Shown here in pieces: positions 37,366-49,700 of a stretch of DNA of 64,000 nt. The stretch lies in contig JBITNC010000001.1 in assembly GCA_050084985.1 (NCBI GenBank), forward strand, positions 82,894,001 to 82,958,000, read 5' to 3'. Both the position numbers and the translations under genes were made by a program. How positions within the stretch are numbered: position 1 is the first letter of the stretch; each line of letters opens with the position of its first letter. The notes under the pieces are model-generated. The model was not told where the DNA came from, did no database searches, and saw nothing but the letters and a program-made list of their open reading frames with translations. The DNA is from Nageia nagi. Lineage: Eukaryota > Pinophyta.

Positions 37366-38299
37366 CTATTTCCTTTGTTTTTTTTTCTCTTTTCTTTTTG
37401 TATCAATCAACTTCTTTGTGACCTTGGATGCCACAATAGTTACGATTACCATCAAACTTTTTCTTAAGACATGGATTGTTTGCTTTACTTTTTCCATCTC
37501 TTTACTTGAAGTGGTTGATGTTACCGTCATTCTTGCTATTGTTGTTGTTGTTCCTATTGTTACCATTATTTCTGTTGCTATTGTTGCCATTACTTATTTT
37601 TTCAAACTTTTTGAAGGAAGAAGGATAAGATTTCTTTTGATGGTTGAACTTCTTCTTGAAAGGATTTTTAGTTGATATAAGAGTAATGTTATTATCCTTA
37701 AGATAATAAATCAACACTTTTTTTATTAAAAATTTTCTCATGCTTCAAAAGGAGCCTAGAAATATTCTCAAAAGAGAAGATTTCTTCTTCATCATCAAGC
37801 CTTATTTCTATAACTATCACAAAATTTCTAAATTTTGAGGAAAGGATTTGAAGAATGATGAAGACCATGAACTCATCATTGATCTAGTTGCACCCACAAG
37901 CAACAACTTAGGTCCTTAGGTCAATGATTTTGTTCAAGTAGATGGCAACATTTTTATCTTCTCCTTGATGAGATTGAAATAAATTTTGGAGAATGGTAAA
38001 CCTTTTTGAAAACTTTGAATCAAGGTAGATTTTCTTAAGTTATCCTAAGCTTCCTTTGTTAAGGTTGAAGAGAAAATCATCAAGAGCATATCATCTAAAA
38101 CTATATAAAAGATCATGGATCTTGCCAACTCATTCTTTATGTTGTAAGCCTCTAGTGCCTTCTCATCTATAGGAGGTACAAGGTTCTCATTCACTGTTTA
38201 ACAAAGCTTTCTTGCCTATAATTTAGCTATCATTTAAGGTTCCCAAATTTCAAATTTAAGACCATAAAGATTGTGTTTGGGTAAAAAGGAGTCTTCCAT
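37366..38299 (-). pseudogene. gag: gag of element I
   Basis: The likely start at 38299 reads MEDSFLPKHNLYGLKFEIWE, a typical copia gag entry. It continues with many stops to a Lys/Asn-rich tail (37502-37741), including a long Asn-Gly run. The zinc-knuckle reads NYCGIQGHKEVD and then a stop in place of the last Cys (about 37415-37440). The 143- and 85-codon-type open stretches in other frames here are shadows. Confidence 0.75.
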
Positions 38300-41126
38300 T
38301 TTCTACATAAGAGTGTGAAAAATTAATAAGCATATGGTTCAATAAACAACATTATATATTTAATTTTAATCAAGTACATGTTACATTTAATTAACTAAGA
38401 CATGTTTGATTTGATTCATAAGTGTAAATATTTTATAATTCAAATAATAACCCATGTATCCAAATACATTTCTCATCTCAAGAACCATATATGTAGAGTG
38501 AAATTATTGAGGTTTGTTTTTTTATTTAAAATTAGGCTTCACCTGGATGCCCACACAAGAGGAACCCAAGTACTACCAAATCTCAACTAGTTTACCTTGG
38601 ATAGTATTATACTTTCTCATAAGAAGAATTACCTACTATTTTTCAAGGTTATGATGTTTATTAGATTGGCCAAATTATTAATCTTGATTAGGTTTCAAGT
38701 TATCTTATTAGGTCATTAGTATAATTTTTGAATTGACATGCAAACATGTCATATCACTACACACATACCTATCCACCTATTGGAGTTATATCCATACCAA
38801 TAGAGGACTTAGAGGCAATTGAGAAGTACAAACTTTTCACCATTTGGATCATTGAACTTAAAGGCTGCAATCTACCTATCATCACCTCATGACTCCCCAA
38901 ACAAGTCATGTTGCAAAATGTATACGTAGATGTGTTCATTTTAGGGAGTTTCTCATATCAATGTTTACATTTTTGTTTGCATAAGCAAAAAGGTGAAACA
39001 TGAAGTAAAGAGCATAAGTAAAACATCATCCATTTAAAATTTGAAATCTATGTGTCAAATGGATTTTATTTACCAAGCCCTAAAAGAAATTTTTACATCA
39101 TTTATTATTTGTATAAGTTCAATCCATTCTTGCATAAGAAGATAAAAAAATAACTTAGTAATTTAAGTAGTATGCATCATTCCATAGCTTAAAAAAATTA
39201 AGTCAATATGCATTATTTGCATAAGTCATTCTTAGTATGCAATACTTAATTTTAAACATAAGAGCATGCAACATTTAAAAAATTGAAGTCCTAAGTATGC
39301 ATCAAATTATTAAGTCCTAAGCATGCATCATTAACTTAAAAAATTTAAATCTTAAGCATCAACTTGAAAATTTAAGTCCTTAAGCATGCATTATTAACTT
39401 AAAAAAAAGTGAAGTCCTAAGCATTAACTTAAAATAGGCATGCATCATAAGCATAAGAGATATTAAGGATCTAGAACTTTTAAGTAAAGGAATTCAATAT
39501 TTCCCCCTCTTTTACTTAAAAATTGATCTCAAAGCAAAATGATCCTAAAAAGATGCTAGTTTCCCTTCATAAAATACTATTGCATGCTTAAAAATTAGCT
39601 TCTAGGCATTGGAAATAAATTATCATTTATCTTATAATGCCAATTCAAAAAAAAATTGCAAAAAAAGAAAATTTCCTTCTCCTTTAAAAAAATAAGTACC
39701 AATACTTATTATATTCTTTAAGTGAACAAGGAATAAATGAGCCATCATTCTAAGTCTAGCTCAAGTTTGATAGAAATAAATGAACTATGACACAAATTAA
39801 AGAATAAAGAAAGCATATGGTTTATCCATTTCTTGCAATAAGGAGAAAGCATTTAATAGAAATTTACTAAATAATGAGTGCTAAAAAAAGGTAATGGTGA
39901 AAAAAAAGCATAGGCTACTATTAAAAAAAATGAAGTAGCTTTTAAAAGAAAGGCAACTAAGAGAGGAGCAGGAAGGGGGTTGAGCAGAAGAATAGAGGAA
40001 CCATGGTAAGAGGAGCTAAGGGTGAGGTAGATGAGAGGTGATGGAGGATTGAAACCAAGATATGCATGTACAAAGAGAGGGCTACATGAGTGAAACTAGG
40101 AGAGCAATGGCTATAGTCAAAGTTGCACAAGAGCCATAGAAGGTCAACCAGGAGAGAAATGGTTGTAAAAAGGGATAGTGGTATACTTTTGAATCAATGT
40201 AGGGTTTAAATCCCTTACTTAATGAGCATAGTGTACTATTCATGAGGAGGGGCTGAGGAGCAAGTGAGGATGACATCACCTACAGAATCTTTGGAGAACA
40301 CCATCCCAACAATAGTTAGTTTGAACACAGGACCTTTGGTGATAGAGCCCACCTTCCCTACTATTAGGTCCCTACCATAGGGACTTGTGAGAGTTTAAAC
40401 CCCCCAAAAAACACACCATGCATGAACATTACTAAGGAGAGAGGAGGATGGTAAAAGCACCTAAGGAGGATAGGTTGTTGCTGCCAAGCAAGTCAAATCC
40501 TCCTCAACAAGTGTAAATGTAATTTAAAAAAAAAATTGCCATATATTTTGAAAGAAAAATTTTTAATAAAAGAGAAATCTGACCACTATATTAAAGAATA
40601 GTCCACTCTTGCTCCCTCCTTTTTTTTTATTAAAAATAATAATCCCTAATAAGACTAAAAAAAATAGCTTTATAAGGTAGAGAAAGAAACCTCTTTTTTT
40701 ATAAAAGATATAGATAAAAAGATTGAATTCTATCCCCTTTTAACTAGCAATTATATAAATGGTGTTATGCATTTTTATGATCAATGCTACTAAAAAAAAG
40801 GTTAGTAAAATAATTGAAATATACATACTATCCTCTTAAATAAAAAGTATATCATGTATTAAACATTTTTGTAAAAAAATGCTACTAACATAAGAAGTTA
40901 GTGTAAATGGGAAGAAACCAAATTTTATTGTATTGCTATTTTGATCACATTTTGCTAAAATAAGCTCATATTTCTCATAAAATATGTTAGTATCTGAAAA
41001 AAAATAAAGAAATAAGGATGCTATACCTTCATAATTATTTTACCTCAACAAGGATTTATATGAACCTTTAATATGAAGAGTCTCCAAGGATGTGAAGAGA
41101 AACTTCAAGACAAGCTTTCACACCAA
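38300..41126 (-). other. Long non-coding leader of element I
   Basis: 2.8 kb between primer site and gag, without a supportable coding region. At about 39150-39450 it holds a CATGCAT / CTTAA-rich block like that at 1-560. The stretch 40260-40500 is G/C-richer than its surroundings but shows no gene. Confidence 0.7.
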
Positions 41127-41138
41127 GCTTTGATACCA
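41127..41138 (-). promoter_or_regulatory. Primer binding site of element I
   Basis: The minus strand reads TGGTATCAAAGC, one change from the initiator tRNA-Met complement, three bases inside the 5' LTR. Confidence 0.9.
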
Positions 41139-41141
41139 AAA

Positions 41142-41641
41142 TGTGAGAATTGAACTATAACATGAAAAAATATAAACTCTCAAGATCACATAAAGTATCA
41201 CAAACACAACTAACAAACTCATAAAGCAATCTCACAATGTAGCACAAGATATAAGTGGTTTCTCCAACTAGGAGTACATCCACTAACTAGATCTTTACTT
41301 CAATCACAAATACAACTCTCTTACAATCCTCTTAGTCTCAACTCCTAAGCACTATCCTATAGCATAACTTTACTTCACAAATTGGTTTATCATTACAAAG
41401 AGGGAGCTTTCTATTTATAAGCAAAAATCTCTCTCTAGATCATCCTTTTATTCAATGTACAAAGGCATGACATGCACATCCTTTTACCCAAGGGGCATGT
41501 TCATGATATGGAGTGTAGGACAAGTTACATTATCATATTCACTTAAATACTTAAGGTATCAAATTATACCCTTAAGTATTAGTGAACTTACATAGAAGAT
41601 TATTACAAAACCTTTACAATAATGCATTATACATTCCAACA
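41142..41641 (-). repeat. 5' LTR of element I
   Basis: Direct repeat of 33278-33777 at the same length, TG...CA on the minus strand. The right edge is followed by TGTAT, the second target duplication copy (41642-41646). Confidence 0.95.
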
Positions 41642-41997
41642 TGTATAACCTAGTGGATGTATGTTCTCTTAGGTGATATGGGCCACGAGTAAGAAACCAC
41701 TATGCCATGTCTAAAATATCTACTACATAATTTATGAAGTGAAAATGGTGGTGTCATAGTTAAGGTATATTCTCAATGGGATGATATTTGTGGAGTGAAT
41801 ATTAGAATAGATTTGATCAGAATTGGATAATCCAAACTTTATCTAAACTTGCCATGTGGGTGCTAACTAGCTAGCAGCATTGAAAACCTCATGTGAATTT
41901 TTTGAATCCATTATTAGATATTTTGAATGTTTAAACTAATAAAAAAAATTATCTAAATTTAAGGTTTTATATGTATAAAATAAGAGGATGCATTACA
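41642..41997 (+). repeat. 5' LTR of F, final part
   Basis: Aligns with 51443-51795 (ATAACCTAGTGGATGTATGTTCTC at the start, TTACA at the end). It resumes F's LTR directly after I. Confidence 0.9.
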
Positions 41998-41998
41998 T

Positions 41999-42010
41999 TG
42001 CTATTAGAGC
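41999..42010 (+). promoter_or_regulatory. Primer binding site of element F
   Basis: TGCTATTAGAGC, two changes from the initiator tRNA-Met complement, one base after the LTR end. It sets F as plus-oriented. Confidence 0.8.
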
Positions 42011-42191
42011 ATCAAGTTCAAACTCTTAGGCCTATGGTCCATGATTCTTTTGCTGTAAGAGTTTAGGATTTCAAGATGAGTATTCTTGAGCTTGATAATA
42101 ATACCATATGATGGAATTAGATAATGGTAATTCCAAGATGCATAAAAAGAGCTTTAGGTAACTGATAATAAGGTTCTAGAAATGACTTCCT

Positions 42192-43400
42192 ATGAATGCC
42201 AATGCTAGGGAAAACCAAAGAAATGTTAGTGGTCAAAATACAAATGTTAGAGGTCAAAATACCAAAAATAGAATAATGAGTAATACTAATAGAAGGGTTC
42301 CTAGCAACAAGAATGAGAGTTCTTCAATTCATTCCATTCAAAACAATAAAGAAGAAGAAGCAATCATGAGATTACAAGAGCAGGTGGCTGAGCAATAAGA
42401 AATAATAAATAATCTATTGAATCCAAGGGTTGAACCTTCAAGAGCAAAACATTTTCCAAGACAGGCAAGACCTGAAGGGATAGATGCTCATATCTAGGCA
42501 AGAATTGAACAACAACTTGTAACAGATCTAAAAAAAGCTCATATTCTAAAATTTAATGGTAAACAAGAAGGTAAACAAGTAAAAGTATGGTTAGAAGAAG
42601 CATAAACCTACTTCTTGATGAAAAAATTATCTCTAGAAAACAAAATAGTATGGGCTACCTATAATTTTTAGGATGTTACTCTAGAATGGTGAAATGCATA
42701 TAATATTGAGAATGATATCCAGTACCTGAAGTGGATGGAATTTACTACAACATTCCATAAGAGATTCATTCCTCATATGTACTACAATAGAAAATATGAA
42801 GAATACCATACTTTTCAGCAAGGATCCATGAGTGTTCAGATTTATCTCCAAAGATTTGTTAAACTTCTTAAGTACATCCTAGAAAATCAAAATCATATGA
42901 AGGTGCAAATATTTCTTGTGGTATTATATCCCAAGATCAAAACTATGATAAATGTATTGAATCCAAAAATGCTGGAAGAGGCATATGACCTTCAAAAAGG
43001 GAAGAAAGTGACTTGGGAATAAAAAATACCTTTGTAAACTACAACCTTCTAGATGAAAAAGATAAGAAAATCTACCAAAAGAATCATAGTGCAAAGCATA
43101 AAGTATAGAAAATAATCAATAAGAAATATAATCATGGTTACAAGGATGCTAATCACTCCAAATTTGAAAAGAAATCATTTGAAAATAAGGGTTATAAGAA
43201 GAAGAATTTATAGAGGAAAAATGAACAATTTCATAAGCAACATCAGAATCCTAGAAATGAAAACCAAGGTTTCAGAAACCATGGTAAAGGGCTTTCAGAT
43301 CAAAGAGGCAATCCAAATACATTGAGAGATAAATTTCCTAAATAAAAGAAAGCTCCTCAAGATGGCTGATAGGACTATGGTGGAGCTCATTATGCTAATT
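42192..43400 (+). pseudogene. gag: gag of element F
   Basis: The N-terminal part (42192-42398) is Asn/Arg-rich, ending in a coiled-coil-like EEEAIMRLQEQVAEQ. The gag core reads FNGKQEGKQVKVWLEEA, LEWWNAY, FTTTFHKRFIPHMYY and EEYHTFQQGSMSVQIYLQRF (42550-42860), the typical order of chromovirus gag. A CCHC knuckle remnant lies at about 43378-43410 (GAHYAN then a stop then CPLK). Stops at 42396, 42484, 42603 and others show decay. Confidence 0.8.
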
Positions 43401-43429
43401 AGTGTCCCTTGAAGATAGATCCACCTAAA

Positions 43430-43804
43430 GAGCATCAAATCTTTGTAGCTATTAGATTAGGACAAACCAAAGGACAAGCCACACCTATCCAAATCCCTTG
43501 TAAAATTTTTCATAAATATTTTAAGGTTTTAATATATTATGGTGTTATATATAGTTTTATTTCAAATTCCTTAGTTAAGGATATGTAAAAGGCACTAAAA
43601 TTTTTGGCAAATGGGTGGCAAGTGGAGTTTGGATCAAATCAAAAATACCCTATTAGAAAATGCTTTAGGGATGTTGAACTAGAATTACCCAAAGGGTTTG
43701 TTGTGTGGGATTTGTATATGGTTCCTTTAGCCTCTTACAATATCATCATAGGCATGGATTGGTTGATGGCCCATAAATATTTGATTGAATTTAAGGAAAG
43801 ATAG
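43430..43804 (+). pseudogene. protease of element F
   Basis: An aspartic protease domain. The active site area reads IYYGVIYSFIS where DSGATHSFIS is usual, so the catalytic Asp is gone. The end IIIGMDWLMAHKYLIEF is well kept and marks the family. A stop at about 43588 separates the two parts. Confidence 0.75.
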
Positions 43805-44039
43805 GTAGAATACACTAATGTATCTCAAAACCAATACAGGGTGTACAATAATTAAGGATATTTTGAACCCTATTTGATCACAGCCATACAAGTTAAAAGA
43901 AGTTATAGAAAATGGGAAATGATTTATATAGTCAAGGTTAAGGAAGTGGAACAAAAGGATAAAGAGGTAGATTTATCAAATAAGTACTCAATGTTTAAGA
44001 GAATATAAATATGTATTCTTAGAAGATCTACCTGAATTA

Positions 44040-44920
44040 CCCTCAAAATAAGAATTTAACTTCTTGATATATTTAGTACTAGGACCTAAACCTATTTCTA
44101 GAACTCCATATAGAATGAACACCATTGAGATGCAAAAGTTGAAGATATAATTACAAGATTTGTTAGAAAAAGTGTTGATAAAATTAAGTGTATCACCATG
44201 GGGTGCTCCTGTGTTGTTTGTAAAAATGAAAGATGAAATGCTAAGGTTGTGTATTGATTATAAGATGCTGAACAATATCAGCATCAAGAATATGTATCCC
44301 TTACCTAGGATTGATGATTTGTTCAATCAAATCAAAGATGTTGCTATTTTCTCCAAGATAGATACGATATTAGGATACCATAAGTTGAGAATTAAGGGAT
44401 CAAATACCCATTAGATAACTTTTAAAACTAGGTATAGATACTATGAGTTTGTTGTATTACCTTTTGGATTAGCAAATGCCCCTACAACATTCATGAACTT
44501 AATGAATAGTATTTATTGGGAATACCTAGACAAGTTTGTGTTAGTATTTTTAGATGATATCCTCATCTATTCAAAGAATGAAAAAGAACATAGTTATCAT
44601 CTAAGATTTTCTCTAGAGGTGTTGAGGAGAAATCAATTATATGGAAAAATATCAAAGTATAACTTTTATGTTTTCTAGATTTAGTATCTAGGTCACATCA
44701 TCTCTATAGAAAGAATTTCAGTTGATCCTAAGAAAGTGGAAGAAATAATGAATTTTTCAATGCCAAAAAATATAACTGAAGTGAGGATTTTTATTGGATT
44801 AACTAGGTACTATCAAAGGTTTGTTAAAGATTTTTCAAAAATAGCCAACCCCATGAGTAGCATTCAAAAGAAAAATAAGGTGTCCAAATGGTTAAAAAAA
44901 GTGTGAAAAAGCTTTCACAA
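44040..44920 (+). pseudogene. reverse transcriptase of element F
   Basis: Reads in order [86 protein letters not shown] and the catalytic FLDD (44547-44558, intact). Then LGHIIS and a PKNITEVRIFIGLTRYYQRF thumb region. This is a chromovirus RT. There are stops at about 44152, 44412 and 44677, but long stretches remain readable. Confidence 0.9.
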
Positions 44921-45340
44921 GTTTGGAAGAAAGGCTTACCACAACATTAGTTCTCACTATCTCTAACCTACACAATGATTTTGTAGTATGTACAAATGAT
45001 TCACTAGATAGTTTGGGTGGTGTGTTATCACAAAATGAAAATCTAGAAGCATATGAATCTAGGAAACTAAAAACATATGAGTTGAACTATGCAACTCATG
45101 ATCTTAAAGTTGGCAGTAGTAGTCCATACACTTAGAATGTGGAGACACTATATTTTAGGAAAACCTTTCAAACTTGAAACATATCATGAAAGTTTGAAGT
45201 ACATTTTTACTTAGCTGGATCTAAATGCTAGGCAAAGGTAATGGATGGAATTCCTAGCTAAATGTGATTTTGGCATTGAGTACATCAAAGGAAAGGAGAA
45301 CAAGTTGGATGGTGCTATGAGTTGTATACGAAATGTAAAT
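44921..45340 (+). pseudogene. RNase H of element F
   Basis: FVVCTNDSLDSLGGVLSQ (usual D-A-S at the first acid), AYESRKLKTYELNYATHDLK, then a frameshift near 45115 and pieces of KYIF / DFGIEYIKGKEN type (to about 45310). It joins RT and integrase as in other Ty3/gypsy elements. Confidence 0.8.
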
Positions 45341-45379
45341 ACCATGATAAGAAGTCAATTTGACTTGCTTGATCGAGTA

Positions 45380-46250
45380 AAATTTTTGCAACAAGAAGAT
45401 CCATATTGTAGAACCATCTAGGAATTAATTAAGAAAGGTACCCAATCATCTCAAGATTTCATCAAAAAAAATGGAATTTTGTATTTTAAAAATAAATTAA
45501 TCATCCCAGAGAAGGGAAATATGAGAAATTTAATCATGCAAGAAGCTCATCATCCCCTGTATGTAGCACATATGGGAGGTACAAAGATGAGAGAAGACTT
45601 AAAATAGAGATTTTATTAGGTTGGAATGAAAAAGGAAATAGCAAAATTCATGGAAATATGCCTTGAATATCAAAAAGTTAAAGTAGAACATCAACATCTA
45701 GGTAGATATTTGTATCCATATGATGTTCCTACATAGAAATGGTAAGTAATTTCGATGGATTTTATTATTAGTTTGCCAAAAACCAAATTTCATAATGAAT
45801 CAATTCTAGTAGTGGTTGATATATTTACTAAGGTAGCACATTTTATACTTGGTAACACCACTAAAGATGCTCCTATAGTAACAAACAAATTTTTCCATGA
45901 AATCTTCAGATTGCATTTATTTCTTGAGGTGGTCATCTTAGATAGATATTGTAAGTTCACCTCCATATTTTGGAAATCATTACATAATGTATTGGGAATA
46001 AAATTGAATATGAGTTTAGCATATCATTCTAATATAGATGGATAAATTGAATGAGTGAACATAGTCCTTAAGGACATGCTAAGAATGTATGGCATGGATC
46101 AAAAGACAAAATGAGAGGATTACCTCTACTTAGTCAAATTTTCTTACAATAATGGATATCATTCATATTTGGAAATGACTTATTTTGAGGCTCTATATGA
46201 AAGAAGATGTAGGACTCCTTTATCTTGGAATAATCAAAAGGATTGAGTGA
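45380..46250 (+). pseudogene. integrase core of element F
   Basis: Zinc-binding part HHPLYVAHMGGTKM (about 45547-45590) and YQVGMKKEIAKFMEICLEYQ. The core reads VISMDFIISLPKT (first Asp), VVVDIFTKVAHFI, VVILDRYCKFTSIFWKSL (second Asp) and MSLAYHSNIDG (near the Glu). 45755-46045 is open. A stop at about 46043 ends the best block, and MGMDQ / DYLYLVKFSYNNGYHSYLEM follow. Confidence 0.85.
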
Positions 46251-46284
46251 TGATCCAGCATGAAATGTTAAAGTAAAATTTACT

Positions 46285-46715
46285 ATGGGTGAAAAAGTAT
46301 TTTTACAAGTTAGACCCGTAAAAAGTGCCATAAAGTCAAATAAATTGGATCTCAGATTTATTGATCCTTTTGAAATTATCAAAAAGAAGAGTCCAATTGC
46401 CTACAAACTTGCTTTGCCACCAAGTTTGTCAAAAATGCATGATGTCTTTCATGTCTCTCTACTGAGAAAGCATGTTGTTGATCCGTCTCATGTGTTGAAT
46501 TTTTCTAGATTTATAGATGTTAGACCCTCATGCTGCTGAAGTTCTCCCTATAAGAATTATAGTTTTTAGAACTAAGAAACTAAGAAATTAGGAGATTAAT
46601 GAGTGTCTAGTATAATGGGATAAGTATTTTGAATTGTCTATCACTTGGGAAGATGAATCCACTATGAGAAGAAAATTTTCTTATTTTTTACTTGATCATT
46701 TGAAATATTTTTAAA
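46285..46715 (+). pseudogene. Integrase C-terminus with chromodomain, element F
   Basis: GEKVFLQVRPVKS, LRFIDPFEIIKK, YKLALPPSLSKMHDVFHVSL form the usual C-terminal integrase region (46285-46500). After a frameshift at about 46525 the sequence reads VLPIRIIVFRTKKLRN, WDKYFELSITWEDE and STMRRKFSYF, the chromodomain that names chromoviruses. Chromodomains of this sort can bring integration to marked chromatin (family knowledge). Confidence 0.8.
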
Positions 46716-46770
46716 ACTTTGTGATTATATTTTGATTGTATTTGAGAACATAGGGGACTGTGTTCCTTTT

Positions 46771-46781
46771 AAGGGGGGTAG
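46771..46781 (+). promoter_or_regulatory. Polypurine tract of element F
   Basis: AAGGGGGGTAG two bases before the LTR start TGTAACAACCC, a start common in plant Ty3/gypsy elements. Confidence 0.85.
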
Positions 46782-46783
46782 TA

Positions 46784-49700
46784 TGTAACAACCCATCCAA
46801 TTGCACTTTTAAGAATCAAGTACCATTGAGGTCCTAATGAGATTCAATTTGAATTAAGTTATGTGATGATAAGTTTTGATTAGTGATATGCTTTATTGTG
46901 TTAGTTTGATGTTGGTTTCAAGATGTTTTGACATAGGTTACAATTTAAATTGAGATGAAAAGTATGTAAAAGATCCAAAGAACCAAGGGTGAATTAGTGA
47001 TAGGAATGGAAGGGTAAGAGTGAGGAAGTGATTGGTGTTGGTTCATTGACAAATCATGTACTTGCATGGTAGAATAATTAGTCATGAATGTTGATTTTCA
47101 TGATGAATGTATGTTTGTAGATTGTGTGGATTAGCAATTTATCCTCTAGAATGAGGTGACCATTGCAGGTAAGATGTGTGATTAACTTTCTGTGTTGAAT
47201 TTTTCCAATTTAAATTCGAAAAGGGAAGGTAAGTAATATTCCCTTCCATTAAATTCAAATTTTTACTTATAGATGTTAGTAAGTGAATTAAAATAATATA
47301 ATCAGAAAGGACTAAAATCATTTTGTGATGTTACAAGATATGTAATGGTTTATAAAATAATTGAGTTATGACCCTAGTTATTTTGTTTCCTTGTGTTAGG
47401 TATGAGAAATGGTTGGCACTAATCTGTTAGTTAATAAAAAGGTTCTAAAGTATTAAATAACACTACAATCATCAACAAATTTAATAAAACCTACCAAAAA
47501 ATTATTAAAGAGATGAGTAAACATTCATTTGGACATATTTCAACCTCCTTGGCTATAAATAGGAGGTGTGGAACATTAGAAAAAATACCTATCTATTATA
47601 ATTTCATTATTATTATTCTCAAGCTTGGATGTAGAGTTACATGAATAAAAGAAGTCTCTACCTCTTTCAAGTCGAGATGCATTCTTTTGCATTTCAGACC
47701 TTAAAGCTTAAATGTCTAGTTAAAAGTAGTTTTACTTAGTGTTATTTAATATATTGTATGAAAGAAAAAGATGATAAAGGTTTATGATATTAATTGTTGA
47801 TAGAGGCCTTGTTTCATTTGAAAGGATATACTACCTAGTTTATGTAATATATTGCATATAATAATTAGTCCTTTCTTTTGACTTTTGAAAGAGCATAATT
47901 TATTGTGTTTCTTTCCATCTTAGTTAATGGTTAGATAAACCAAGGTTCTTTGAAATTATTTTATATGTTGAGGAAAAGAATGTGGTTTGTGAATATATAT
48001 TAATGAAATTAATGACTACTAATAGTATTATTTTCCCTAAAAAAAGATTTCATTATTTTGCATGTGAGGTTTGTACGAATTATCTTGAAAAAGTGACTTT
48101 ATCATATACTAAAATAAAATAAATGATAGAAAGTGAGGTACCATGTCATATGACTACTTTATAATTCATTCATTTGAAAAGATTGACCTTAAATATTCTA
48201 TCCATTCTCATAACTCAAGGGAGTTTATTTAGTAAAACGTTCTCGCTCCTTCTTTAGACTCCTCCCACTCTCATTGGTTTTAAATAAAGCTTCCAATGCT
48301 CATTGTAAAAAATGGCGTAGCAAGAAGGGTTGAGAATACAATACCTCCCTCGAAGGCTTCATGATGGCATGTACTGGAAAAATAATAGTAAAGGTTTTAG
48401 CTTTTTGGTTTTATCCTTTAATATTGCATTTCCGTAATAGCCTCCGAGCGTACTTTTAAAAATCCATTCTGTGCAGATCCTATGAAACTTTGTCGGATAA
48501 TTTTTGAGCTTTGTGTATTCCATATGTTTTGTATGAAACTATTTTCAACTACGATTTGATAGATCTCCACAAAAGCACACGCTGGGAAAATGAGTGGTGA
48601 TGGTTTTAGAGTTTGATTTTGATCTTGAATGTTACACGACCCTTCTAGATATACATTCTGCACGTATCCTACCATCATAGTAGTCAATGAATTTGTTTGT
48701 AATATATCTATGGTCTAATAATTTTTGAGCCTTGAGTATTCTTTGCAATCTGCATATACGACTATTGAAGTAATTGATGTGAAACCCTTTCCAAATACTC
48801 TCTAATAGATCTCCATACCTTGATCGAATGCCCCTACAAGGATATACGCTAGAAAAACGACGATAAGGATTACAGAGTTTGGATGATTTCCTTACGATTT
48901 TTCATTTCCCTGAGACTGTATTACAGAACCAAAGGCATTCACAATCGCAATATTCGATGAGAAACCATTTCAACTACGTATTGGTAAAACTCTAGCCTTC
49001 TTCCTAAGCTCCCACGAAGGTACGCGCTGGAAATATGTTGGAAAAGGTTTCAGAGTTTGGATTTAATATGGAACATTGTGTATTTTTTTATAATCCATTT
49101 TGTGCGCCTGTTGTCAAACAATTTTTGAACTTTATGTATTACATATTAGGCATTCACAATCACAATATCCATTGAGAAACCATCTCAACTACTCTTTGAT
49201 GGACTTCCATATCATCTTTTTGAGCTAACCCGATGACACATGTTGGGAGAATGCTAACAAATGTTGCAAAGTCTGGTTTTACCCACGATTTAGTTTAAGT
49301 GAATCATTAAATGGTTTTTTTTGGAATATTCCGTTCTTAATATAGGATACCATATTGAAGCTTATATTAATTTGTGTTTGATTTAAATGTAATCTAATAT
49401 GATGTTTTCCTTTTATATTATTAGATTATAATTATAGTAACAAAGGGTTAACACATTATTAGTATAATATGTTATGATTTTATCTTTCTTTAGATCATGA
49501 AATTATTATTAAAATATTATTCAAGATTATGTAACATTATTTAATGCATAAGAAGTCTTTCAAGTATTTATAAGATGAATTTGATCTTCATTATATTTAA
49601 GGAAGAAGAGTAAATGTTTTAGTTCATGTGACCAAGGAAGGGAGGACTTAAAAAACCTCCTGAGGTCCATGGAAGGTTTTTAGATGAATAAGATGTTGTA

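Larger units (their letters stand above)
33278..41641 (-). mobile_element. Element I: full-length Ty1/copia element
   Basis: 8364 bp with two 500-bp LTRs, a primer site (41127-41138), long leader, gag, integrase before RT (the copia order), RNase H, polypurine tract (33778-33790) and a 5-bp TGTAT target duplication. By eye about 45 of 500 LTR bases differ between the copies. All coding regions have stops; the RT catalytic motif reads YVND. It lies inside F's 5' LTR on the opposite strand. Confidence 0.95.

Noticed and set aside
37418-37675. 85-codon plus-strand stretch rich in Val, Ile and Thr, membrane-like
   Set aside because: Shadow of the Asn-rich gag tail of element I on the other strand.
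40260-40500. Possible host gene exon because of higher G+C
   Set aside because: No frame stays open and it lies in the leader of element I, between primer site and gag.
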